Positions 45,235 to 54,287 of a stretch of 64,000 nt of DNA are shown here, piece by piece (position 1 is the stretch's first letter; each line of letters begins with the position of its first letter). The DNA lies in assembly GCA_029747585.1 (NCBI GenBank), contig JAPEVF010000056.1, positions 1-64,000 of the forward strand, given 5' to 3'. Both the position numbers and the translations under genes were made by a program. Source of the DNA: Pleurotus djamor (Eukaryota; Basidiomycota; Agaricomycetes; Agaricales; Pleurotaceae). A model generated the notes under the pieces. That model saw only the letters and a program-made list of their open reading frames with translations, did not search any database and was not told the origin of the DNA.

Positions 45235-46065
45235 TGTTGATGATAGGCTGACTTTGACGAGCCTACAGCAGAAGAAATGAATCGTCAGTTAACGCGTTGA
45301 AGAGCAAGAGAGAAGAGAGAAGAGAGAGGCTTACTGAGAGGCTTGAAAAGTTGGCTGGAGAACTTGGAGTGCGTTTCCCTAGATTTTTATACTGGAAAAT
45401 GCAGTCTTGTGAGTCGTGCGTTTGCGTCATAGCGTTCCTTGGGCCATTCCTCCCGCCACGCTAGCGCTACACTGATCTGTTCTGCCCTTTAGATTTTTGG
45501 CATATTGCTCATATGGTAGTCCATTCACGGCTTGGCGTTGTTGCTAACGTTTCGTTGGCCCATTTTCGGTAAGCTATTGCTCCAGTTTCGATGTTGCAGT
45601 CACGCTGACTGACACTACGGCACCATGATCGTGTAGTAGCCTATAGGTTTGGCACCACTTGGGTGATAGCGATAGACTCTGAAGGGTTTAGCACATCCAG
45701 CATCAATATCCTTTCTTTGTCATTACGACATCGAGCCGAGTCGAGCCTGCGCAAGTCTCTGTCAGCCTGATGGTAGTATAGTAGAAAGTGTCTTCCAAAA
45801 GACTGTTGATGGCCGCGGACGCGCAACGCCTGACGGGAAGGGTTAATGTTCACCGTGTCGATGCACACAATCACAGGTCCCATGGCATGCGGCGTATTCA
45901 AGACCAAGAGTTTAGCTCGATGAGTATTCCAGCCATATATTTGGTTTCAACTAATTTGATTATTACAAGCGTTGTGACCTTTGGTGCCTCGACCACAACC
46001 ATCCAGCAATACAACATTGAATCAGCCTCACTCAGCGCCCTGCGCCGATCCACTTCTGAGAGCAA
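45235..46065. other. spacer between peptide genes 3 and 4
   Basis: It holds the leader and promoter of copy 3 and the 3' flank of copy 4. A plus-strand frame at 45788-46069 overlaps the repeat and has no support. Confidence 0.5.
45385..45391 (-). promoter_or_regulatory. TATA box of peptide gene 3
   Basis: TATAAAA on the minus strand, about 150 bp before the start codon, as in copy 2; the flank differs slightly (CCAGTATAAAAATC). Confidence 0.75.
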
Positions 46066-46283
46066 TTAAGCACTGTACAGAGACGCGTCAGCGTGTATTC
46101 TTGTATGTCAGCAACACGAACGAAGCCTTACTCATCGGCGACGGGAGCGTCCTCAACGGGAGCGTCTTCAACAGGAGCGGGAGCAGCTTTGCCTTTCTTG
46201 CCACCCTTCTTCTTCTTGTCCATGTTGGGGCTGGCAGCGACGAAGACGACAGCGAAAGCGAGGAGGAACAAGGCGGCACGCAT
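46066..46283 (-). CDS. small secreted Lys/Pro-Val repeat peptide, copy 4
   Basis: Mirror image of copy 1. Exons 46283-46132 and 46072-46066 give the VADDA end; the unspliced stop is at 46128-46130. The leader reads TAGTCAAAGTCAGCCAATTA before the start. The 5'UTR intron here is slightly longer than in copy 1 because of a small insertion near its 3' end. Confidence 0.85.
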
Positions 46284-46649
46284 TGTTGATAATTGGCTGA
46301 CTTTGACTAGCCTGTGATGAACAAAGTTACAAAAGTTAGTCAACTCGTCGCGTTTGAAAGAGGATTGTGCTTACTGGGAAGGCTTGAAAGTTGGCTGGGG
46401 AACTTGGAGCACATCCCCACAGCCTTTTATACTCCGGTATGAGTCTGGGGTAAGGACGACATCACGTCAATATCGTTGAGTAAATCATTCCCGCCGTCAG
46501 ACCAAGTGGAAACCAAGTGGAATCTGGTTCTTTACAGACGAACTTACTTTCAATGAAATGGTGACAATCGGTACACTAGTAGACCTCCAAACCAAGTGCA
46601 AGCCCAAGGGTCGCTTGACCTCGCCATAGCACGCATCGCATCAGTCAAG
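46284..46649. other. leader and upstream region of peptide gene 4
   Basis: The inverted-repeat identity ends near 46512. No gene seen beyond the promoter. Confidence 0.5.
46425..46431 (-). promoter_or_regulatory. TATA box of peptide gene 4
   Basis: TATAAAA on the minus strand in the context GGAGTATAAAAGGCTG, the same as copy 1. Confidence 0.75.
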
Positions 46650-46883
46650 ATGCCAGTCATTCGTAAACCACTGTGCGTAGGCTACAGCTCTTGGGTGACG
46701 CCTGACGCGGACGCTTGGACCCATTGGTCATCTGTTCATCTCGATATCCGCAAAGTCTCGTTCAGCAATAGAGGGGAGTTGATGGTGATATGTGATGAAC
46801 GAAAAGAAGTGAAGTTGGAGGATGGAACTGTCGCGCCGCCCTTGGTCCGCTCGATTTTGCGTACGATTAATTGTAGTGTCTAG
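46650..46883 (+). CDS. short hypothetical protein (77 aa) or gene fragment
   Basis: A single open frame that begins MPVIRKPLCVGYSSW and continues with THWSSVHLDIRKVSF, GELMVICDERKEVKLEDG and APPLVRSILRTINCSV. It reads like the C-terminal piece of a larger globular protein; I do not recognise the family. No signal peptide. It could be a remnant left at the edge of the inverted duplication. Confidence 0.3.
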   Translation: MPVIRKPLCVGYSSWVTPDADAWTHWSSVHLDIRKVSFSNRGELMVICDERKEVKLEDGTVAPPLVRSILRTINCSV

Positions 46884-47183
46884 AAATTTGGATGTATGTG
46901 TCAATCCCTTCTATTATACACTGTACAAAGCACTAGTTGTAGCGTAGAAAAATATATAATGTATCGATGAGTTTGCTAGATGGAGGATAGGAATACATGG
47001 CAATTGCAACGATTAACAAACGAATAGTGATGAATATGTACAATGGGGGGGTCGTAAAAGGTCGTAAGAGCGTTCGTTCATCGTTAGGATGAATATGGAT
47101 GGTGAATGAGTAGGTGACGCGACGATGCAGTGTTCTGGATCATAAATCGCTCAATTATGCAAATAAATGTTGAGACGCCGATG
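46884..47183. other. intergenic, no gene seen
   Basis: 3' flank of the OTU gene. Nothing recognisable. Confidence 0.5.
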
Positions 47184-48870
47184 TTATATCTTGAGTTCTC
47201 GAAACCCACGAACGTCCACTCGTCCAGCACCGTTCCGCCTCCATTCACCGTCGTGGTCATCATCAGCTTCTTCGCCCACCTCAGAGGTGACTCTCTTGGC
47301 TTTGTATCGTCCGCCAGGGATGATAATCGTACCCGAACCACCACGGTCCGATATTCCGGATCGAGGCTTCGGTAGACCAAGGGCTTTACGTTGTCTTCGA
47401 GTAAGAGGGCGTGAAGCAGGCGGTTCTGGCTCTGGCATGGGGGAAGAGGCAATAGACGAGGCCACCGAATCAGGTGAAGAAGACGAAGAAGAGGAACCAG
47501 GAGCCGACAAATCAGGTGTATCAGCATCAGCATCAACATCCCTATCATCGTCCGTCTGGTTNTTGTAAGAAACAGTCCCCAGATGGGACTTTGTCCGCTT
47601 CGCAGCACTTTCTGAACCAGAGCCGGAGCCAGCGGATGATTCATCAAATGATCGCTTGGGAGAGCGATGGACTCGGAGGTAGTCGTGAGAAAGTGGGTTG
47701 GTAGGAAGGGGGTATGGGCAAGGTTTGGGGGTGGTGGTGACGGGGAAGAATGAGGCGGTGAACAAGAGCGCGAGGAGGGGAGGGGGTGGTCTTCTGGTAC
47801 GGGTGGCTCAAGTGGTGTGGGAGGATGGATTCCGATGGTGGTTGGGGCGGCAACCTTGAGCTTAACTTTCGGAAGGCGCTTCGATGTGGGTTTCGAAGGT
47901 GGGGGTGTTGGGGGTGGTGGTGGTATGTCGTCGCCTGCGACTTCCTGGACGTGTGGAAGGCCTGCATGAGGACCTTTGAGGTTTCGGATAGAAGAAAAAT
48001 GTTCCCAGTCATGGTATCTNTTCGAAGCGTTGGCATGTTAATACGACAAAGCCTCTACGATGAATGGACAATAGAACACGCACGCAACGTATATGTTTGA
48101 AGAGGAAGAGCTGGCGTCATCGCTGACGTCGACATCGTCCTGGGAAAGAGTGCCTCGCTTCTTATCACGCCTAAATCTGCGACGGTCTGCGTCGTCGTCG
48201 TCGGTGGACAAGTCCCGCCCAGCGTCCCACTCGATGACATAGACCAGTCCGGGCTGAATGACCTTGACATTGCGCTTTGTCATGTGCGCAAAAGCAGAGA
48301 GTTCAAGATGCCCGCCATAAGTGGCTAAAGCATCCATCAGCAAGGTGGATCACNNATATAGCGACCGCCATTGGAAAAAGGCNGTCATGAGTGACACACA
48401 CCGTTTTGACGCATGCACTGNAGATGNACGTCCAACCCTCGCTCATCGTCCACAAAGGGNTCNTAGCGAGATTTGTGATACTGTATCCAGTCACAGATAT
48501 CCTGGCGTAGCTGAGAATGACGCGATGGCGAGCCATACAGCTGATCTGAGAGGGCTCGGAAGAGGCAGTTTCCGTCCCCTAAAGTAGGCGCGGCGTACAG
48601 CCCAAGAGAGCGAAGTTGCTCCGTGAGAAGCTGAGTATTTTCAGCAGGATCAGACAACGACAAGACCTNCAATCCAGCTCTATGGTCAGTATCTCCTTCA
48701 AAGTAGCATTTTCAAATCATTACTCACCTTGCCCTTGGATCTGGTCGTCCGAGTTCGCACTGTAAAATCTCAGACGATCAGCTGGGCGACAATCGCATGG
48801 CGATGGCCACAATCTTACGCTGAGACTGGGGTTTTCCCTGTCGTCGGTGGGCCTTCTTTCCTGACCCCAT
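47184..48870 (-). CDS. OTU-domain cysteine protease (deubiquitinase)
   Basis: Ovarian-tumour-type deubiquitinase, which cleaves ubiquitin from conjugates. Starts MGSGKKAHRRQGKPQSQ (ATG at 48870), spliced to LRTRTTRSKGK and then VLSLSDPAENTQLLTEQL. The catalytic Asp-Gly-Asn-Cys is in LGDGNCLFRALSDQLYGSP. Next come RQDICDWIQYHK, YGGHLELSAFAHMTKRNVKV and, in a later exon, YHDWEHFSSIRNLKGPHAG, which carries the catalytic His. The C-terminal part is Pro/Ser-rich and ends LTRRQRKALGLPKPR, IIIPGGRYK, GAGRVDVRGFRELKI, a tail seen in basidiomycete OTU proteins. Between 47.64 and 47.87 kb the frame changes; an intron from GTACCA to CCCAAG would repair it, but a sequence error is possible. Several N bases lie in the catalytic exons. 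Confidence 0.83.
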
Positions 48871-49116
48871 CGACAAGGCAAGTTCGTTTCAGGTGGAAAT
48901 AAAAAGGAGGAAGTTTNGGTTTTCGCAAAAGCGGGGTTAGATGGTGGTTCAGTTCAAACCGAGAATTACTAGGGTCTTTCGGGGGCCCTGCACAAGCATG
49001 GGACCCCGGACACTGTAGACGGNATATTTACGCCTANTANNTACTNNNNCNAANNCNCNGNCANNNNNNGNNGNNGCCGTGGACGTCATAAGTNTCTATT
49101 CAAAACGACTTGACTG
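48871..49116. other. short intergenic stretch with an N-rich patch
   Basis: A poorly resolved patch (49020-49078) separates the OTU gene from the HET gene. A join error between contigs here is possible. Confidence 0.5.
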
Positions 49117-51558
49117 CTACAGTATACTGAACGCCCGAACATCCTTTGGTTNAGCTGAACGGGCAAACTGTCCGCCCATAATCCCGTAAATGAAACAGGG
49201 TCCAACGAGTTCATATTGATTATCTTCTCNTGGCCGCAGAACAAAGGGTGTTCTTCCGCCACGGATNACACAGATAACGTCNCCAGGGCGAGCATTATCG
49301 GGGGCAAAACCCATGGCACCAGTGCTNGTCAAAANGAAGGCGCGTGAGTCCGTNTTCACCATGATACTGGTCGCCAACCGAGCTTGAATGTACGCGTTAG
49401 CTGTGAACTGAGCCACGGTCTTGGGTTCAGCGAACCCGGAGCGACCCATGAGNTCCNTGTAAGCATCGCCCAACGCCGACGGAGGCCTTTCGAACGAGTT
49501 GCTCGTTCTAAAGCGATCGAGTAACATAGTCCGCCAAAATGCTTCNCCCGAGTGACGAGCTTTATGCCAGGGCTGCATATATGCAGGAGGGTTTGGAGGT
49601 CTGAATGACGCAGCCATGTTTTCCCAATGCGTCAGCTTTCGCTTCAAAGTGTTGACCTGGGATATGCCGGAAAATGCGGCGAAGGCGGAAGGCGCTTCGC
49701 GATCCATCCAGACAGTCTCATGTTTCGTGGATATCTTGGAATCAGGAGGGAGGTCAGTGATGGCAATCTCGTCGAACAGTAGCCCTTGGACATGGATAAT
49801 CTCTGAGTTCTCAGAGAAAGTCGCGCCGTGAGTGTAGTGTTCTCGCCACGGCCAGAACTTGAGTGTGCCCAAAGTACCAATGTTAGCATACCATGCATAA
49901 TGCCAACCGGTCGTAACACTTTGAATGAACGTCTGGCTCTTGCGAAGAAGCAGCAATCCAACGTGGAACGGTATGAAGTAGGCCACTTCCGTGGTCATCC
50001 ATTTGCTGATATCGATGAATGAGTTAGGATACATGGATCTGTTCATAAGGTAATCAGGGACATATCGGATTGTGGGTAATCGATAAAGAAGGACGTACAC
50101 TTTATGAACAACACGAGGGGTGAGCTTAGCCCAAGTTTGGAATCCAGAGTCGGCACTGTAGCCCATGTTTGACATGTCGAACATGACTGGACCACCACAG
50201 GAAAAATCCGGAATCCAGGAAGGGAGCTTCATCGAAGTGCCATGCACCCTTGCGAAGGTAAATAATGTCAATGTGTTATCTTGTCCCAGAACGTGTACGG
50301 CAGCTTGCTTGAANACATCGGCATCTGTGGTTGAATCCGAGTAATCAGGGATGATCTTGCCTTTATCTTCTTCGCGTACAAGACCAAGGACCGCGTATAT
50401 TTTGTCGCGCTTGAGGGTTGAGTCGAAGGCCTGGGTAAGAAAAAGCCAGTTACTGAAGCTATTGGAACCAACGCTGGCTTTATTCCGCTTCGAGTAGGCG
50501 AACCAAGTATCGGAGAAGCTGCTGACGAAAGGGATCTTCGAAAGTCTATCGAACAATGGCTTCTCCTTCTGGAACTCCTGCTCATTTTGCCACACCCCCA
50601 GCACTCCGTAAAAGGGATTCCCGGGAGGGACAAAGTTCCACCGAACATGTTCGTTCAAGCCGTGAAAGCGTTGGCGAAGATGTTGTCGAAGTCTCTGTTC
50701 CTTTTTGACTAGATCAGTGAAAATTGACATGTCAACTTCTTGGTCCCCGCATTGGACGACGACCCGTCGGGACAGAAACACTTCCTGAACGATCCATATT
50801 CGCGCCCACCATGATCGAGCGAACAGAGCTTGAAGCGCAGACCATGGCGGAGAGACATCGCGAGATCGGAAGTTAGGCTTGTCAACATCAATATACCCAG
50901 ACTGTCGGATGAAAGCCATCGCAGCATCACTACCATCTGCGCAAGGACCAAGCCAGACTTGGGTCTGTTTTGCGTGCGAATAGATGTCCCTCATCTTCTG
51001 AACCTGCTCAGCTTTCTCTTCGTGATCCTGCTGATTGATGCAAAGTGCATCCACCCACAGAACCCTCTCCTTCTCTTTTTGACGGAGGCATTCCAAGGCC
51101 CTGGCAAGATTGTACGTGACTTGGTATGGCATCCCATCAAGGAGGATGAATTCGTTTGATGGGCGAAAGTATTTCCAATATAGAGCTCGCAGGTATTGGA
51201 GGAGGCCTGTGATACTCCATAACGACTGGCTGCGTCGAATCGGTTCGCCCCATGTATAGGAAAGTGCCGTATACTCTGGCTTATCATCCAAGGAAACCAC
51301 TCGCAGAGTGCAGTGCAATTCGCTTGAGGAGGTTGATTCGGATTCAGGACGTAAAGTTAACAGGCGGATCTCGTTCTTGTTAGGTTCTAGTGGATGGTAT
51401 ATGTGTTGCGCCGTGATGCGATTGGCTGGTCGTGAACCATCGTGCCCAAACCCAAGGAGTAGACGGGGTTGGGAGTACCGATGTATTTGTGAGTGGCTCT
51501 GGTAGGTTGATGACCCAGCGACGACAGCGATGGAGAATAATGCACGACGTGCCTGCAT
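49117..51558 (-). CDS. large HET-domain protein D (about 813 aa)
   Basis: A single long open frame from ATG at 51558. The HET domain is of the classic type, unlike genes A-C: IRLLTLRPESES, CTLRVVSLDDKPEYTALSYT with WGEP right after it, ARALECLRQKEKERVLWVDA with LCINQQD after it, QVWLGPCADGSD and WWARIWIVQEVFLSRRVVVQ. A long middle part follows (YAVLGLVREEDKGKIIPDYS, LPSWIPDFSCGGPVMF), and the C-terminus has the usual closing motif of these proteins (PFVLRP.EDNQYELVGPCFI, then YGIMGGQFA). There is no signal peptide. Function in non-self recognition is inferred from the family. Eleven N bases fall in the frame without breaking it. It lies between the OTU gene and peptide copy 5 and is unrelated to the 11-20 kb HET cluster beyond the domain. 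Confidence 0.9.
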   Translation of the reverse strand: MQARRALFSIAVVAGSSTYQSHSQIHRYSQPRLLLGFGHDGSRPANRITAQHIYHPLEPNKNEIRLLTLRPESESTSSSELHCTLRVVSLDDKPEYTALSYTWGEPIRRSQSLWSITGLLQYLRALYWKYFRPSNEFILLDGMPYQVTYNLARALECLRQKEKERVLWVDALCINQQDHEEKAEQVQKMRDIYSHAKQTQVWLGPCADGSDAAMAFIRQSGYIDVDKPNFRSRDVSPPWSALQALFARSWWARIWIVQEVFLSRRVVVQCGDQEVDMSIFTDLVKKEQRLRQHLRQRFHGLNEHVRWNFVPPGNPFYGVLGVWQNEQEFQKEKPLFDRLSKIPFVSSFSDTWFAYSKRNKASVGSNSFSNWLFLTQAFDSTLKRDKIYAVLGLVREEDKGKIIPDYSDSTTDADXFKQAAVHVLGQDNTLTLFTFARVHGTSMKLPSWIPDFSCGGPVMFDMSNMGYSADSGFQTWAKLTPRVVHKVYVLLYRLPTIRYVPDYLMNRSMYPNSFIDISKWMTTEVAYFIPFHVGLLLLRKSQTFIQSVTTGWHYAWYANIGTLGTLKFWPWREHYTHGATFSENSEIIHVQGLLFDEIAITDLPPDSKISTKHETVWMDREAPSAFAAFSGISQVNTLKRKLTHWENMAASFRPPNPPAYMQPWHKARHSXEAFWRTMLLDRFRTSNSFERPPSALGDAYXXLMGRSGFAEPKTVAQFTANAYIQARLATSIMVXTDSRAFXLXSTGAMGFAPDNARPXDVICXIRGGRTPFVLRPXEDNQYELVGPCFIYGIMGGQFARSAXPKDVRAFSIL

Positions 51559-52191
51559 GAGCGTAGCCAGACGTCTCTGACAGCGTGGAGAGTGCTTGAA
51601 GCCATTCGGCGCTGGCTTTGGTCGATTAGGATCGTAAAAGTAAAGACACCGAAGTGTGAAGACCGCCTAACTTTTGAAATTCAGGGTCAGCCTCTGTCAT
51701 TCAAAGTTGGTCCACCCACTTCCACAACGTCGAACACAACTTCCGTCACTTCTTGCTACCTAGGAAATATGGATTCAGCCTCAGTTTTGAAAGCATGATG
51801 CTGGTGGTACCCAAGACCAGCCTGACGCCAGAAGCACCGTCGGATATAACATCACCGTGTTATAATTCTGCGAACCAAGTGCCAGATACATGCATTGTCC
51901 AGAGGACCTCCTAGCATACGCGCTAACCTAAACCAAAGAATCAATCCGTCGTTCCCAACATGATACAGCGTGGTTCCACATACGGATGACTAGCACCTTG
52001 ACTGATCTGGTTGTGGTGCGATGCGTACTACACCGAGTCCAAGAGACACCACAGATCTCGCTTATGAGACTAGTACAACGATTGTGACCATTTCGTTGCA
52101 AGTATTGTAAGTAAGTTCGCGAGTCGTTATGATTAACCCAGAGATGTGTTGACGCCGAACCGCCCTTGCCTCAGACTTATCCCGGGGTAAG
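51559..52191. other. intergenic, no gene seen
   Basis: 5' flank of HET gene D and upstream region of peptide copy 5. No supported frame. Confidence 0.5.
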
Positions 52192-52198
52192 TATAAAA
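52192..52198 (+). promoter_or_regulatory. TATA box of peptide copy 5
   Basis: TATAAAA in the context TAAGTATAAAAGACTG. The downstream CCCCAGCCAACTTTTTTCAA leader, the 5'UTR splice donor and the TAGGCTCGTCAAAGTCAGCC leader are all kept, so transcription may persist although the coding part is damaged. Confidence 0.7.
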
Positions 52199-52335
52199 GA
52201 CTGTCGGGACCTCAGGTTCCCCAGCCAACTTTTTTCAAGCGATCTCAGTAAGCACATTCTCCCTCAGCCGCGACAAGCTTACTTACCATTCATTTGTCCT
52301 CCTGTAGGCTCGTCAAAGTCAGCCTATCATCAACA

Positions 52336-52500
52336 ATGCGCGCCGCCTTGTTCCTCCTCGCTTTCGCCGTCGCCTTCGTCGCTGCACAGCGCCTGTTGAA
52401 GATGCCCCCGTTGAGGACGCTCCCGTTGATGATTCGTAAGGCTTCGTCATGTTGGTCACGTCCAAGAATATGCCCTGGTGCGCCCCTTTACAGTGCCTAA
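52336..52500 (+). pseudogene. small secreted peptide, copy 5: internal deletion and frameshift
   Basis: The signal peptide MRAALFLLAFAVAFVAA is intact. Compared with copy 1, a 52-base net deletion removes the Lys-rich stretch. Because 52 is not a multiple of three, the acidic Pro-Val repeat that follows is read in another frame and gives a Leu/Pro-rich tail instead. The repeat itself is still visible in its own frame up to the conserved GTAAGG donor, and the acceptor before TGCCTAA (ends 52500) is kept. This copy stands alone on the plus strand, about 6 kb from the palindrome. Confidence 0.8.
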
Positions 52501-53275
52501 TGGCTCTTCAGAGTAATTGAGAAGTTAGAACTCATTGGAGCATTATGGGAATTGTGGTCGATGCCCCTGAAACCGCAATCATTTGTATAAGCGTAAAGTC
52601 GAACCCAATCTAAGCCTGAATGCAAAACACATTTACTATATCTTCTGAGCATGATCTGAATGTACGTTTAGTCTAGTCTGGGTTCCTTCAATTTGCTTCC
52701 TTTACACGGCTGTGACACAACCACGTTCTTGTCCAGTAAATTTACTAGGAGCTTTGCAAAGGGGCACGTATAGAGTCCACTCCCTCGATGTTTTCGTTCT
52801 TCGATCCAAAACAACTTTGATGGTGACCAACCCGCCTTCTTTGCCTTGATTACCCGCTATGAACGTTCATGAGCATATTCGTTACCTGGAAGGCCTCGAA
52901 TGTCGGCCAACCGGTCCTTAGAATGCTGCAAATTGAGCGCTGCTCCACTTTCGGCCATGTTCTTTCCCATCGCCCTACGAGGCCTGCCTTTGTCTGCTTG
53001 CTCGTTTGAACCCGGCCGCCTTCCTTGTGAACTCAACAGCAGCTCGTCAAATTACAACTCCTCCGATACATTACCAACCAAAACGCGCAGCGACTTGAAG
53101 TTCTGGCAGCAGGACAGCTGACCGGAGTCCGCAGCACCGTCACTACCCCAGAAACGGCTGTGTTCTCAAGTTATCACAGAAAGGAAAAGAAACTCACGAA
53201 AGCCACTTTGACCGTTCACCGGTTCTCAGTCCTGTCTTGATCCATCCTTATAATAAGCCCCTCGCCTCGTTTACA
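52501..53275. other. intergenic, no gene seen
   Basis: 3' flank of peptide copy 5 and 5' flank of the next gene. Short frames are not supported. Confidence 0.5.
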
Positions 53276-54287
53276 ATGATCATCGATGAAAAGTCCATGT
53301 TGCAAGAACCTCCCCCCTATGTCCCACAAAGTAGACCCAGTAACGACAGTGTCATTCTCAATGCGAACCGCCCACCCAGACCAGCCGTCCACACCTCTCC
53401 ATTTCCGCACCACCAGATTCGCCTAGGAAGACCCGCCCTCGACGCCCTCCCAGCTCACATTCTACTTCAAATCGTGTACATGACATTCCCTCAAACCCCC
53501 GGCGTAGACGAGGGGAGATTGGAAAGACAAAGGAAGACGTTGTACTGGCTGTCCATGTGTCTGCGCCTTGTGAATCGCTCGTTCTTCATCGGTGCGTCGA
53601 TCCATTCATACTCGGAAGTAAATTCTAACAGTGCTTCTTTTGATCTGCGCTGCTGTAGCTTGCATGCATGTTCTTCGATCGACATACCTTCCAGCATATG
53701 ACTCCCTCATACGCGCGCCCTATACCTCTGATCCTTTCCCACTTCCCTCTGCTTCTTCACCGGGGCATGCCCCTTCATACTCTTCATCTATGTCGCAACC
53801 CGAAGGCATACAAACGATTCAACGAGAAACTGCTGTCCTCGATCTATTTATTGCGGTCAAAGTCCGTGAAGACGTCTGGATGGACGATTCAGAGCTCCAT
53901 CTGGAGCGCGAAGAAATGTTTAAAGATATATTCGACTTGCTGCAACCCCGTAGTAGATTGGAGGATTTGATTCGCGCGTATGGAACGAGGGAGGGAGTGA
54001 TATCGGTTGCGCAGCCCGGGTCACATATCTCTACTCCCACTCCTACGAGGATGTCAGCTGGGTTCAACTTGAGAGGGGCATCGAAACGGTCCCCTCCATC
54101 TATCCCGTTCTCTGCGATAACTGCCTCGTTTTCCACACGCAAGGCGGGAGTTGTAATGACGGCATCCGGACGAATCAAGCGCACTATCGTCGAAGTTCCT
54201 CGGTCTCGGAATGAGCGGCTAGAAGTCGCTGCGAAGCGTCTCGTCAGCGAGCTGGTGGCCTGGGTGCAAGCAGGTGGAAGTGTATAA
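53276..54287 (+). CDS. conserved fungal protein of unknown function (314 aa)
   Basis: Exons 53276-53591 and 53659-54287 join across a short intron to 314 residues. MIIDEKSMLQEPPPYVPQSR opens a Pro-rich, disordered start; then LGRPALDALPAHILLQIVYM, YWLSMCLRLVNRSFF and ACMHVLRSTYLPAYDSLIR look like an F-box-type helical module (the Leu-Pro-x-His-Ile-Leu step is typical). The rest has LDLFIAVKVREDVWMDDSEL, LQPRSRLEDLIRAYG and a C-terminal helix ERLEVAAKRLVSELVAWVQA. I remember proteins of this shape as widespread in Agaricomycetes without a known role. No signal peptide or membrane segment. Confidence 0.75.

Larger units (their letters stand above)
44885..46512 (-). repeat. inverted segmental duplication, right arm
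   Basis: Reverse-complement counterpart of 40370-42110, carrying peptide genes 3 and 4 on the minus strand. Promoters, 5'UTR introns, coding regions and 3' flanks all align with the left arm. The two arms enclose about 2.8 kb that holds the central gene. Confidence 0.9.

Noticed and set aside
45065..45280. Plus-strand frames with repeated SSATGASSTGAS-type text over peptide copies 3 and 4 (and minus-strand ones over copies 1 and 2)
   Set aside because: They are antisense images of the acidic Pro-Val repeat. The other strand has a signal peptide, TATA box and splice sites.
40370..46512. Mating-type (homeodomain or pheromone/receptor) locus
   Set aside because: No homeodomain, no CAAX-type C-terminus on the small peptides and no seven-helix receptor were seen.
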